33,724 bases of DNA from an uncultured SAR86 cluster bacterium. GTDB lineage: Bacteria; Pseudomonadota; Gammaproteobacteria; Magnimaribacterales; AG-339-G14. The stretch covers positions 1-33,724 of the forward strand of contig CACOQX010000010.1 of NCBI GenBank assembly GCA_902629465.1. Direction: 5' to 3'. The notes beneath the pieces are model-generated. The model searched no databases. It saw only the letters and a list, made by a program, of their open reading frames with translations, and was not told where the DNA came from. Positions 1 through 8,851 of this stretch are shown here, in pieces; the stretch's first letter is position 1, and each line of letters starts with the position of its first letter. The position numbers and the translations under genes were made by a program.

Positions 1-175
1 CTGTTTCAGTTTCTTTAGCTAAATTTTCTAAAAATTTAAAAACTCTTGAAATAATCAAAGCTCTTAAAATCAATGAAAAAACTATGATTATTAAAGAAAT
101 AACTACATTACCAATAGATATACCTAGAAAATCTTGATTCCATACTTCCAGTATTAAATTAAAAAACCCGTCCAT
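1..175 (-). CDS. MscS-like mechanosensitive channel, N-terminal fragment
   Basis: The reading frame is open to the left edge, so only the first 58 codons are present; it is too short for the ORF track. The peptide begins MDGFFNLILEVWNQDFLGIS, continues with one hydrophobic helix (about residues 20-42) and then a basic/amphipathic stretch (FKFLENLAKETET). A short amphipathic start, a 'FLGISIG' turn, one helix and a charged 'LKKLAKKT'-type linker are typical of the N-terminus of small MscS-family channels, which open under membrane tension. The start lies 5 bases after the stop of the DUF481-like gene, so it is probably the third gene of the cyclase operon. The pore helix and beta domain are outside the window, so the family call is tentative. 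Confidence 0.5.
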   Translation of the reverse strand, partial: MDGFFNLILEVWNQDFLGISIGNVVISLIIIVFSLILRALIISRVFKFLENLAKETET

Positions 176-180
176 AAAAA

Positions 181-924
181 TTAATTGAAATTATACGAAA
201 AAACTGTAGCAAATCCTTCTTCTTTCTTTACAGCATTTGAAGGAGGTTTTGAGTCATAAAATGTATTGTATTGAAGGGAAATTTTAAAATTTTCATTTAC
301 ATGAAAATCGAACTGACCAATTAGAGTTGCCTTATAATCACTAAAAGAACTTAATGCAGGCTGAATAAAAGCTGATAAATCAAATACTATATTTTCATCT
401 ATTAAAAATTCACTGTGAAAGTAAGAGGATACTCTCAAAGTATTATCAGTAATTGTTGATAAATCCTCTTCATCTTCATTCATAACTCCAACGCCTGCCT
501 TAAAATTATTTTCTAAATTAAATCTTGCACCTAATCCAATTAATTCTCTCTTATTAAATTTTCTAAACGGATTCTTTGAATATTGTATATACGTTTCTAA
601 ACTGGGGTCTTTATCAAATAAAAAATTTAGTCTCAAATGAGCTAATGTTGCAGAATCATAATTTTTTTGATTAATTTGTTTTTGCGACCTCTTTATAACA
701 AAAAAAGTTTCCAAATCTTCTACGTTGTAATCTAATGAGGATTGAATTGAAAAACTGTCTCTATTTCTATTTCCTCTTGAAAAACTTAGCGATCCTGAGA
801 TGTTAGCAAAAAAGCCTTTTTCTCCGTCTCTCCTCAAGTCTTCTACATTTACAATCGCCTCTGAATGAATAAAAAAAGATGAAAATAAAGCAAAAATTAG
901 AAAAAATTTACTTTGTCTTTGCAA
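181..924 (-). CDS. DUF481-like outer membrane protein
   Basis: A predicted outer membrane beta-barrel of about 247 residues. After a signal peptide (QRQSKFFLIFALFSSFFIHSEA) come alternating polar and aromatic strands ending in VFSYNFN. The opening 'GFFANISGSLSFSRGNRNRDSF' style and strand rhythm fit DUF481, whose members include YdiY, described as salt-induced. The ORF track starts at a TTG at 975. I prefer the TTG at 924: it has GGAG a few bases upstream, puts the signal peptide at the very N-terminus and overlaps the cyclase stop by only 17 bases. An ATG at 945 is the alternative. The overlap suggests translational coupling to the cyclase, and the MscS-like gene follows after 5 bases. Function is unknown; the osmotic link is inferred from family and neighbours. 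Confidence 0.65.
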   Translation of the reverse strand: MQRQSKFFLIFALFSSFFIHSEAIVNVEDLRRDGEKGFFANISGSLSFSRGNRNRDSFSIQSSLDYNVEDLETFFVIKRSQKQINQKNYDSATLAHLRLNFLFDKDPSLETYIQYSKNPFRKFNKRELIGLGARFNLENNFKAGVGVMNEDEEDLSTITDNTLRVSSYFHSEFLIDENIVFDLSAFIQPALSSFSDYKATLIGQFDFHVNENFKISLQYNTFYDSKPPSNAVKKEEGFATVFSYNFN

Positions 925-3091
925 TAAATACTCCAGACCAGTCATTCGGCAAGGTTTGTTTTGATAATTCATCAATCCTTTCTAAAAATAGCGTGTAGTA
1001 TAAAGTAAATTCAGTTTTAGAAAACCTATATTTATCAATATGTTCTTTGGCTTTTAGCCAATTTTGATCTCTATAATTCTTTAAAAACTCTTGGTGTTCT
1101 ATTAAAAAATCCTCATCTGGAATCTCGGAATCCTCTTTATTAAATACTGTATAGATTGTTACAGGCTCTGATTTTCCTTTCACCGCAATCAAATCAAGTT
1201 CGCACACAGAATATTTATCCTGTGGAAGACCCTGAACAGATCCTTCACCCAAAATAATCTGCATCCCATAATTGCCCGACTGACCTTCCAAACGAGAAGC
1301 TAAATTAACTGCATCACCAAGCACCGTATAGTCAAATCTTTTATCAGAACCCATGTTTCCAACAATACATTCACCTGTATTTATTCCAATACCCACAGAC
1401 AATTTATCTTCATCATGTCTATTTAGATCTTTATTTAACTGCTCTAAAGCTTTGCTCATTGAAAAGGCAGCATCAATTGATTTTTCTCTATGTTTTGGAT
1501 CTTCAGAAGGCGCATTCCAAAAAGCCATAATACAATCCCCCATGTATTTATCTATGGTCCCTTGATTATTTAATATCTCATTGGACAAAACAGTTAATAA
1601 ATTATTTATTAAATTAGTTAAAGCTTCTGGATCTCCTTTGTATTTTTCAGAAATTGAAGTAAACCCTCTTATATCAGAGAAAAGAAAGGTCATTTCTTTT
1701 CTTTCTCCACCAAGTTTAAGTGATTCACTTGATTGAGCTAATTTCTCTACCATCACAGGTGACATATATTGAGAAAATGCGTTTCTTACCTTACTTCTTT
1801 CTAATTCAGTAAAGAGAAAATTAAAGAACGTAACCACCAAATAACAAATAAGACAAATAACAAGAGGGGATATAGGATCAACCAAATAGTTATAGGAATT
1901 AAAAATATAAAAACTACCAAATGAGGAAATTCCATTTCCCATGATAAAAACAAATAAACCTCCTATTGGACCCAAGAATTGAATAAAAAAAGTAATAAGA
2001 AGGGCTAAAAATAATCCTGTTACAACTTCCATACCAAATATCCAATCAGGTCTTTTAAGAAATTGTCCTGAAAGAATCTGATCTGTTAAATTAGCAATTA
2101 TGTTTACTCCCGGAACATTATTTTCAAGCGGGGTTGATCTTAAATCAAACAGCCCTGGAGCACTCGTTCCAACAATCAATATTTTGCCTTCAAAATCTTC
2201 TTGAGTGTATTTAGGGCTTAGTACTTCCCAGATAGGAATAGTTTTAATAGGCTCTTTGGAGTAATGAATCCAAGCAGATCCATCTTCGTTAGTTGGGATA
2301 ATTAAATTTCCTAATTTGACATGATTTATGCCTGTTTCTTCTCCAAAAGCGTCTTCTCCTGAAGCATTTGAAGATTTTATTTGAAAAGTACTTGCCCCTA
2401 TAGCAACTCTTAAAATTTCTAAAGATAGAGACGGAACAAGATTTCCATTTATATTTTCAAACAAAGGAAGTCTTCTTATAATTGAATCGTTATTTCCAAT
2501 ACTCATACTGCCTATTCCAGTTGCGGAATCATCTAAAATTCTTAAATTAGTTTGAATGCCAGTGTATTTTTGTAAAAATTTTCTTGGATTATCTCCTTGT
2601 TCAATTAGGCCAAACTTCATAACAAAATTATTTCTCTTTGAATTACTTGGTATAGCCCCAAGAACTACTGTTCCATGGTTTTTAATAGAATTTGCAAAAA
2701 TATCATCATTATCTTGAATCTCATTAAGAATATCTATTAAGGAGGAATTATTTTTGTATTGTTTCTTCAATTCATTCGATCCTGTTCTGTCGAACTCTGC
2801 AAAAACAATATCAAACCCAAGAGAAGATGATAGATAGGTTTTATTTACTAGATTAGCAAGAACACTTCTTGGCCATGGCCATTGACCTATCTCAGAAAGA
2901 GATTTTTCATCAATATCCAAAACTACTACTGTGTCTGGAGATATTGTCTCTCTCGGAGAGATGTTTTGAAACAGATCAAAAGCAGTATTTCTTAGACTTG
3001 AAAAAACATTCAAAGGATCAAAAATTGGAATAAAACTTACAAAAATTGCAAAAGGGATTAATAAATATCTTCCTATTTTTGAAAAATTCAT
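908..3091 (-). CDS. CHASE2-domain class III adenylate cyclase
   Basis: A 727-residue membrane-bound nucleotide cyclase expected to make cAMP from ATP in response to a periplasmic signal. Residues about 7-25 form an N-terminal membrane anchor. Residues about 40-340 are a CHASE2 sensor (TVVVLDIDEKSL, then a W-P-W-P motif). Three hydrophobic helices span about 350-428, and the class III catalytic domain about 465-650. Catalytic residues are visible: metal-binding Asp in FSDIRGFT (about 473) and MGDC (about 519), adenine-selecting Lys in TIDKYMG (about 515), Thr in DYTVLGD (about 589), and Asn/Arg in NLASR. The K...T pair points to ATP rather than GTP. Downstream genes overlap or nearly abut it, forming an operon with envelope proteins. 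No cAMP receptor protein is seen in the window. The sensed ligand cannot be read from sequence. Confidence 0.93.
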   Translation of the reverse strand: MNFSKIGRYLLIPFAIFVSFIPIFDPLNVFSSLRNTAFDLFQNISPRETISPDTVVVLDIDEKSLSEIGQWPWPRSVLANLVNKTYLSSSLGFDIVFAEFDRTGSNELKKQYKNNSSLIDILNEIQDNDDIFANSIKNHGTVVLGAIPSNSKRNNFVMKFGLIEQGDNPRKFLQKYTGIQTNLRILDDSATGIGSMSIGNNDSIIRRLPLFENINGNLVPSLSLEILRVAIGASTFQIKSSNASGEDAFGEETGINHVKLGNLIIPTNEDGSAWIHYSKEPIKTIPIWEVLSPKYTQEDFEGKILIVGTSAPGLFDLRSTPLENNVPGVNIIANLTDQILSGQFLKRPDWIFGMEVVTGLFLALLITFFIQFLGPIGGLFVFIMGNGISSFGSFYIFNSYNYLVDPISPLVICLICYLVVTFFNFLFTELERSKVRNAFSQYMSPVMVEKLAQSSESLKLGGERKEMTFLFSDIRGFTSISEKYKGDPEALTNLINNLLTVLSNEILNNQGTIDKYMGDCIMAFWNAPSEDPKHREKSIDAAFSMSKALEQLNKDLNRHDEDKLSVGIGINTGECIVGNMGSDKRFDYTVLGDAVNLASRLEGQSGNYGMQIILGEGSVQGLPQDKYSVCELDLIAVKGKSEPVTIYTVFNKEDSEIPDEDFLIEHQEFLKNYRDQNWLKAKEHIDKYRFSKTEFTLYYTLFLERIDELSKQTLPNDWSGVFIAKTK

Positions 3092-3134
3092 AGTTCTATC
3101 TAAAAATATTATCCAATATTAGCTTTATTTTTAA

Positions 3135-3154
3135 TATAATTCGTTCCGAAAGGA
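3135..3154 (+). promoter_or_regulatory. candidate -10 box and Shine-Dalgarno for the TPR gene
   Basis: In the 70-base divergent gap between the cyclase and the TPR/barrel gene there is a perfect TATAAT (3135-3140), and GAAAGGA ends at 3154, seven bases before the ATG at 3162. No convincing -35 box is visible. The Shine-Dalgarno placement is the reason for choosing ATG 3162 over the TTG at 3156. Confidence 0.35.
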
Positions 3155-3161
3155 TTTGCCG

Positions 3162-4502
3162 ATGAAAATATCAGTATCTTTAGCAAGAAGATTCATATTA
3201 TTTTTATGCTTTTTACTAAGTATAAATCTTCTGGCGCAGAATGTTCCACCATCTATAAGTGACCCTGAAGAGTTGAGAGCAACTCAAATTGAAAGACAAA
3301 AGGTTTTTGACTCAATTATTGAAGATCCAACAAATCTGGAGAATCTTTTTAATTATGCAAATTTATCAATCCTTGTAGGAGATTTAGAAGCAGCAATTGG
3401 AGTTTTTGAGCAAATGCTAATTTATAAACCTGATTTGCCGAGAATTAAGTTAGAGCTTGGAGTTTTGTATTTTAGATTGGGAGCGTATGCTTCAGCAAAA
3501 AGATATCTGGATGATGTTGAAAATTATGACCCTCCTCAAGAAGTTAAAGAGAAAGTGGATGTTTTTCTTAAACAAATTGACAACGAAACCAGACTTTTTA
3601 AGACGCAGTCAGTAGTTTCTATTGGAACCGGAATGTCAAGTAATGCTAATGCTGGATTGGATACAGATGTTGTAACTGTGGTGGGAGATTTGGGAGCAGT
3701 GGAATTAAATATATCAAATAAACCTAAGTCTGATCTTTATTATACAGCAGCTTTTTCATCTCAAATTACTCAAGATTTAAGGCATCCTAGAGGAGATACG
3801 ATTAATTATGTTATTTCTTTGTCAAGACAGGTTTATCGAGATTTTTCAAATTTCGATTCTTCAACTGGAGTATTTTCAGTAAATAGGAAATTTAATATGC
3901 TCGATAATGAAAAATTAAAACTAACTAATCAATCGTTTAGTCCCTCATTAACTGCTTTTAAAGTATTTTTACAAGGTTCAGAATTACTTAGATCACATAG
4001 AGTTGATGTTGATTGGAAGGCAACATTAATGGATTCAGGTACATTTGGTTTAAATGTATATCTAGATGAAAGAGATTTTCTTGGTTCTCAAAATAAATCT
4101 GGAGACTTTATTGGAGTTGGACTTAGCAGAAGTATTATTTTTCCTAAAAGCGGAATTTTCTTGAGTTACAAAACTAATTATGAACATTTCTATGCAACTT
4201 CACCAATCGAGACTTATATAAAAAGATCTTTTGACGTCAGTACTAGACAAGCATTGAATTCGACTACTTTTGCAACTACAAATGTTGGATATTCTTATAA
4301 GGATTATGAAGAAAAAGATCCTTTTCTTGGCTTGAGGTCCGATAAATCGTTAAACTTGAGATTAGGTCTTACTAAGATTCTTAATCTTTGTTGGAATACA
4401 GATTTAGGACTTTCTTTTTCTACCAATAAAAGCACAATTGGACTTTATGCTCGGTCAAATGAAGGATTTTCCGTAAAATTTAATTATCTTTGTACACCTT
4501 AA
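3162..4502 (+). CDS. TPR-containing outer membrane beta-barrel protein
   Basis: A 446-residue exported protein with two parts. A signal peptide (FILFLCFLLSINLLAQ) is followed by about two TPR helix pairs (residues about 45-115; 'NLSILVGDLEAAIGVFEQ', then 'GVLYFRLGAYASAKRY'). From about residue 150 the chain changes to alternating beta strands rich in Tyr, Phe and Ser, as in a membrane barrel. TPR plus barrel resembles the layout of Slam/DUF560 surface-lipoprotein modifiers, but I see no decisive Slam motif, so the role is open. It is divergent from the CHASE2 cyclase and only one base before purU. Proteins of this kind often sit beside CHASE2 or FecR-type genes, which supports an envelope role. 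Start moved from TTG 3156 to ATG 3162. Confidence 0.7.
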   Translation: MKISVSLARRFILFLCFLLSINLLAQNVPPSISDPEELRATQIERQKVFDSIIEDPTNLENLFNYANLSILVGDLEAAIGVFEQMLIYKPDLPRIKLELGVLYFRLGAYASAKRYLDDVENYDPPQEVKEKVDVFLKQIDNETRLFKTQSVVSIGTGMSSNANAGLDTDVVTVVGDLGAVELNISNKPKSDLYYTAAFSSQITQDLRHPRGDTINYVISLSRQVYRDFSNFDSSTGVFSVNRKFNMLDNEKLKLTNQSFSPSLTAFKVFLQGSELLRSHRVDVDWKATLMDSGTFGLNVYLDERDFLGSQNKSGDFIGVGLSRSIIFPKSGIFLSYKTNYEHFYATSPIETYIKRSFDVSTRQALNSTTFATTNVGYSYKDYEEKDPFLGLRSDKSLNLRLGLTKILNLCWNTDLGLSFSTNKSTIGLYARSNEGFSVKFNYLCTP

Positions 4503-4503
4503 A

Positions 4504-5358
4504 ATGTCTAATGAATTTATATTAAGGGTTCAATGTCCTGATAAATATGGCATTGTTGCGAAAGTTTCCTCTACACTAAATAAAGCAAATCTTTTTATAC
4601 TTGACTCCGCACATTATGGGGATCCGGAAAACAAGATTTTCTTCATGAGAGCAAAGTTAGTTTATTCAAAAAAATTGCTTGATATAAAAAAATTTTCAAG
4701 CTTTTTTGAATCAGAATGCAAAAATTTGAAAATGAATTGGTCTATAAAAGAGGCCGGTTATAAACCAAATACAGCAATATTTGTCTCAAAATACGGACAT
4801 TGTCTTCAGGACTTAATGTATAGAGTCGACTCTGGTATTTTACCTATGAAAGTTTCTTGTATTATTTCCAATCACAAAGATCATGAAAAAATAGCAAATT
4901 GGCATGACATTCCTTTCTTTTTTATACCAATTAATAAAAATAATAAAGATGAGTCAGAATTACAAACAAGGAAAATCGTTAAAGATTTGAATATAGACTT
5001 GATGATTCTTGCAAGATACATGCAAATCTTATCTGACGAGATGTGTAAAGATTTTTATGGAAAAATAATCAATATTCACCATTCATTTTTACCAAGTTTT
5101 AAAGGTGCGAAACCATATCATCAAGCTTATGAAAAAGGAGTTAAGATTTTAGGAGCAACTGCACATTATGTTTCATCCGACTTAGATGAAGGTCCGATAA
5201 TAGATCAAAGTGTTGAGAGGGTAGATCATGCTAAAACTCCAAAAGATCTTGAATTGATTGGAAGAGATCTCGAATCTATTACTTTAGCTAGAGCCGTCAA
5301 ATATCATATAGAAAGAAGAATATTTATAAATAATTCTAAAACAGTTATTTTTAGTTAG
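4504..5358 (+). CDS. purU: formyltetrahydrofolate deformylase
   Basis: A 284-residue cytoplasmic enzyme that hydrolyses 10-formyl-tetrahydrofolate to formate and tetrahydrofolate, balancing one-carbon units and supplying formate for PurT-type purine synthesis. The N-terminal ACT domain (residues about 5-85) opens with the diagnostic 'LRVQCPDKYGIVAKVS'. The formyltransferase-fold catalytic domain follows, with Asn and His in INIHHSFLPSFKGAKPYHQA and the catalytic Asp in DLDEGPIIDQ. Length matches the family. The start is one base after the stop of the TPR/barrel gene, so they are probably cotranscribed although functionally unrelated. Its stop overlaps the stop of the converging metalloprotease gene by three bases, leaving no room for a separate terminator. 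Confidence 0.95.
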   Translation: MSNEFILRVQCPDKYGIVAKVSSTLNKANLFILDSAHYGDPENKIFFMRAKLVYSKKLLDIKKFSSFFESECKNLKMNWSIKEAGYKPNTAIFVSKYGHCLQDLMYRVDSGILPMKVSCIISNHKDHEKIANWHDIPFFFIPINKNNKDESELQTRKIVKDLNIDLMILARYMQILSDEMCKDFYGKIINIHHSFLPSFKGAKPYHQAYEKGVKILGATAHYVSSDLDEGPIIDQSVERVDHAKTPKDLELIGRDLESITLARAVKYHIERRIFINNSKTVIFS

Positions 5359-7844
5359 TTGTTGAGCAAGCTTTCTATCTTCCATCTAATAAGATTTTTA
5401 TGATTTTCTGTAGCTTCATCTCGAGAAGGCAAAAAAGTATATGCTTTTATTCTCTTCAGAGAAGCATAACTCGCAGAGGTTGAAGGAGAATCAAAATTTC
5501 CACTTCTAAAAATCATTATCAGCCTTTTAAGATAATAATTCTGTAGATTTTGATCTATACCGTTTAGTTCACGAGATTTACTTTCTTTAAAAATAGATAA
5601 AGTTAGATCTTTAAGCAGCTCATTTGGTAGATATTCATTTCCGTATAAAGAAGAATCAGTCAGTCTTTTTAGAACTCTAGAATTGGTAAAGTGTTTTAAT
5701 ACTTTTTTTTGTCCTTTTAAAATCATTTTGTGAATTTTGGGATCTTCAGTTTTACCGTAAAAATCAAAACTTCTTCTTTCCCGTTGCAACTTACTTGCAA
5801 TGTCAGGAGGAAGAAGAAATTTATCGCTATCGAAATAATATTCAGAAAGAATTTTTATTGATTCTTTTTGAATTTTATAAGGAACAACTTCATATGGATT
5901 TCCACCGTTTTCTAACATGTAGCCCCTATTTGTATAAACTCCACCAACTTGCCTTGAAATTATTTCAGCTGATGAATGAATTTGTCTTAAAAGAATTCTG
6001 TATCCCTGATAAATGCTTTCCCAGCTATCTGATTTTGATTTTAAAGTATCGTAAAGATTTGGTATTAAGTTTTGCGATAGTATAATTCTATCTTTGGCAT
6101 AACTGACAGGATCATTCGACATATCTCCAGTATTTATTCTTGGATCAATTCCTTTTCCAGGAGATCTCATATCATCAGCATCGTTCCCAAATAAATATTC
6201 TTTAGAGGAATATTTCTCAAGCATTTCATCTAAATCATTTTTTGAAAGTTCTGGAGTATAAGCGTACTTAATCGCCAAAATGTCATATTTACCGGGTTTT
6301 ATATCTGCATACTGTCCTTGTTTTACTCCCAGAGGAGCAATATTTAAAGCATGGTAATCCATTACAGAAGAACTTAAACCTTCTTTATAAGTTTTTTCAG
6401 GATTGTGTACATCAGAATTATTATGGAGAGTTGAAGCAGCGAAATTATGATTGAGACCTAACGTGTGACCAACTTCATGTAATATTAATTGGTATAAATC
6501 TTCTTTGTATAATTTACTTATCTCGGTTTCATTTAATTCTAGTGCTTCCATGGCTAATTTTCCAAATAGTCTATTTTCTTGTTTTATCAAAGAATTAAGA
6601 CAAAAATCGTTTCTATGATTTTGTTGATTATCTTGATTTTCAAATATTTCTGAGTATCTGACTCTATTAGTAAGGTAAATCCATTCAAGCATAATATCTG
6701 CTCCAAGAATTTCTCCTGTTCTAGGATTTGTAAAACTAGGGCCGTATCCTCCAAAAGGAGGATTAGGTGATGAAGTCCATCTTATAGTGTTGTATCTTAT
6801 ATCGCCCGCTGACCATTTTGCATCTTCAGGTTGTATTCTTACTTCAATTGCATTGAGGAAACCAGCTTCTTCAAAAGCAATATTCCATGCTAAAACTGCA
6901 TTTTTTATAATAGGTCTAAGTTCGTAAGGAGTAGAATTTTCAATCCAAAACAAAATAGGTTTAACTGGTATAGATTTTTCTTTATTTTTATCTTTTTTCT
7001 CTAGATGCCATTTATTAATTAGATCTTCATAAGGAGTAATATCTGTTGAAGATAAGTTGGTTTTTCTTTCAGAAAAGAAACCTATTCTTTGATCTTCTAC
7101 TCGAGTTTCAAAATTGTTTTCAGGATAATTTATAAAACTAAATCTAAGAGAAATTGAATTATTTCTTGAATCTTGATTTTCTATTGGTTTATTAGATGGA
7201 TTTGAGAAAACAAAATTAATTTCAAAGTCAGTGTTTTTAGGATAATTTAACACTTTATTGATACTAGATTTATTTCTGGATATAGAACCAATTCTAAAGG
7301 AATCTTTAGATTCTTCTTTGTTTTGAGCAACAGTTATTTTGGATAAGTTTTCACTTAATAATAAAGATGTAACATCTATTAAAAATTTATCTTTTGTTTC
7401 AGATTTTTTTTCAATTTTTAATGAATCTATCAAGGAATTAGAAATATTTGCATTTTTAGCTTTTGATAATGGATTTTTCTCATCAAATAAATAGGCAGTA
7501 TTGATTCGATCTATTCTGATCTGGTCAAAATATTTTATGAATTTAATGATGCCGTTATCTAAATAATTTCCTCTCCAAGTTCCAGCTTCTACTATTCCAT
7601 CCAAAATGTGAGCAAAATAAATAAATTCTTTCTCTAATTGATTTTTTTTTATTAAAAAATAAACTTTTCCATTTTCATCATTTCTATAAACATCAATGAG
7701 TCCGGGAAAGTGTGTCAAGTCTTCCAGAAAAGTCTCAAGTCCATCATCTTTTTCTTCTTTTTTATTATTATCTTCATCGGCCAAAATAGATATTGAAAGA
7801 AATCCAATAAGGGCTATCCTAAATAGTAAATTGTATAAAATCAT
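5355..7844 (-). CDS. secreted zinc-dependent metalloprotease (metzincin, DUF5117/DUF4953 type)
   Basis: A large exported protein of about 829 residues. An N-terminal hydrophobic signal (NLLFRIALIGFLSISILA) precedes an acidic start to the mature chain. The zinc site HEVGHTLGLNHNF (about residue 455) matches HExxHxxGxxH of metzincins, and a Met-turn-like SSVMDYHALNIAP follows about 45 residues later. Such long proteins, with an N-terminal DUF5117/5118-like region and an EcxA-type zinc domain, are common in marine bacteria as 'zinc-dependent metalloprotease'; substrates are unknown. The ORF-track start at 7856 is TTG; ATG 7844 is more likely, although no clear Shine-Dalgarno is visible. It is divergent from the COMT-like gene with 26 bases between starts, so the promoters must overlap the genes. 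Active periplasmic or secreted protease is inferred from motif and signal. Confidence 0.87.
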   Translation of the reverse strand: MILYNLLFRIALIGFLSISILADEDNNKKEEKDDGLETFLEDLTHFPGLIDVYRNDENGKVYFLIKKNQLEKEFIYFAHILDGIVEAGTWRGNYLDNGIIKFIKYFDQIRIDRINTAYLFDEKNPLSKAKNANISNSLIDSLKIEKKSETKDKFLIDVTSLLLSENLSKITVAQNKEESKDSFRIGSISRNKSSINKVLNYPKNTDFEINFVFSNPSNKPIENQDSRNNSISLRFSFINYPENNFETRVEDQRIGFFSERKTNLSSTDITPYEDLINKWHLEKKDKNKEKSIPVKPILFWIENSTPYELRPIIKNAVLAWNIAFEEAGFLNAIEVRIQPEDAKWSAGDIRYNTIRWTSSPNPPFGGYGPSFTNPRTGEILGADIMLEWIYLTNRVRYSEIFENQDNQQNHRNDFCLNSLIKQENRLFGKLAMEALELNETEISKLYKEDLYQLILHEVGHTLGLNHNFAASTLHNNSDVHNPEKTYKEGLSSSVMDYHALNIAPLGVKQGQYADIKPGKYDILAIKYAYTPELSKNDLDEMLEKYSSKEYLFGNDADDMRSPGKGIDPRINTGDMSNDPVSYAKDRIILSQNLIPNLYDTLKSKSDSWESIYQGYRILLRQIHSSAEIISRQVGGVYTNRGYMLENGGNPYEVVPYKIQKESIKILSEYYFDSDKFLLPPDIASKLQRERRSFDFYGKTEDPKIHKMILKGQKKVLKHFTNSRVLKRLTDSSLYGNEYLPNELLKDLTLSIFKESKSRELNGIDQNLQNYYLKRLIMIFRSGNFDSPSTSASYASLKRIKAYTFLPSRDEATENHKNLIRWKIESLLNN

Positions 7845-7870
7845 GATTGGAAACAAATTATCTTAGGTTA

Positions 7871-8635
7871 ATGAAAAACAATCAATCAGAAAGAAAAAAA
7901 AGTTCTATGCCCTTGAGGATTACGAGAAAAAGTTTTTTGGGAGTACTAAGTTTAATTTTTCAAGAATTTATGGAATCTTTATTTACAAAATTTAAGTTAA
8001 AGAAACCAAAAGAAGAAGAAGTTCTATCAATTGTAAGGTTAAAAGCAGAGCCTAATAATCCAAATTCTGTGCTTAAAATAATTGATAATTATGCATATAA
8101 AAAAACTTTTCTTATGAATATCGGAGAAGAAAAAGGGCTTCTCTTAGAAAATGCAATTAATGAATCAGCAGCAAATAACATTCTTGAGTTAGGTGTTTAT
8201 TTGGGCTACTCAACAATTAGAATTCTTAAAAACTTAAATGATAATTCTAAACTTACTTCAATTGAATCAAATAATAGATTCGCCGAAATTGCATCTGAAA
8301 ATATAAATATAGCTGGACTATCAAATAAGCATAAATTGATTATAGGGAAATCAAACGAAGTCATTCCAAATCTAAGTGAAAAATATGATTTTATTTTCAT
8401 TGATCATTGGAAGGATTTATACCTAAAAGATTTAAAAACTTTAGAAGAAAATGATTTGATTGAAGATAAGGCTTGGATTTTTGCAGATAATGTAATTCTT
8501 TTTAATCTGGAAGATTATTTAGATTATGTAAGATTGTCTCCAAAATATACAAGTAAATTCATTCCTGCGAAAAGGGAATATTCAAAATCACACCCTGATG
8601 GAGTGGAAATCTCAATCTTTAATAATGAAATTTAA
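7871..8635 (+). CDS. COMT-like O-methyltransferase
   Basis: A SAM-dependent methyltransferase of about 254 residues from ATG 7871 (the track begins at TTG 7847; ATG 7907 is also possible). The catalytic part strongly resembles animal catechol O-methyltransferase. It has NIGEEKGLLL (compare NVGDAKG), LELGVYLGYSTIR (SAM loop), FIDHWKDLYLKD (compare LDHWKDRYLPD, with metal Asp and catalytic Lys) and FADNVI (second metal Asp-Asn). A late DGVE supplies the catechol-binding Glu. All Mg and catalytic residues known from rat COMT are therefore present. The first 50 or so residues are basic with a hydrophobic patch (FLGVLSLIFQEFMESLF) that could be a membrane-contact helix. The Smr gene overlaps its end by 11 bases. 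The bacterial substrate is unknown; a catechol or other vicinal diol is the inference. Confidence 0.85.
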   Translation: MKNNQSERKKSSMPLRITRKSFLGVLSLIFQEFMESLFTKFKLKKPKEEEVLSIVRLKAEPNNPNSVLKIIDNYAYKKTFLMNIGEEKGLLLENAINESAANNILELGVYLGYSTIRILKNLNDNSKLTSIESNNRFAEIASENINIAGLSNKHKLIIGKSNEVIPNLSEKYDFIFIDHWKDLYLKDLKTLEENDLIEDKAWIFADNVILFNLEDYLDYVRLSPKYTSKFIPAKREYSKSHPDGVEISIFNNEI

Positions 8636-8849
8636 TACTCTTGATTTGCATGGAATCAAACATGCAGATGTAAAAATTGAAGTAGAAAATTATCTTTATT
8701 TGAATCAAGAGGATTGTCCGATATTAATTATCTGTGGAAACAGTCAAAAAATGATATCTTTAGTGGAGGAGGTTCTCGTCAAAATTAAATCAAGTTTTGA
8801 GATAGGTTCAGGTAATAATTATGGAACTATCATGGTGAGGTCAGTTTAA
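8625..8849 (+). CDS. stand-alone Smr-domain protein
   Basis: A 74-residue protein that is essentially a single Smr (small MutS-related) domain. It opens with LDLHGIKHADV (the Smr LDLHG signature), has a central CPILIICGNSQKMISLV in place of the usual 'hxIIxGxGxxS', and ends in GNNYGTIMV. Smr domains are nucleic-acid-binding modules, some with endonuclease activity; in bacteria some act on ribosomes or RNA. The ORF track begins at ATG 8598, but ATG 8625 fits the domain boundary and overlaps the methyltransferase stop by 11 bases, suggesting translational coupling. The usual glycine-rich motif is altered to CGNSQKM, so catalysis is uncertain. It sits two bases before the dihydroorotase start. 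Confidence 0.72.
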   Translation: MKFNTLDLHGIKHADVKIEVENYLYLNQEDCPILIICGNSQKMISLVEEVLVKIKSSFEIGSGNNYGTIMVRSV

Positions 8850-8851
8850 AA

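Noticed and set aside
5795-6085. 96-aa plus-strand ORF inside the metalloprotease gene
   Set aside because: Antisense shadow of a well-supported 829-aa protein; no recognisable features.
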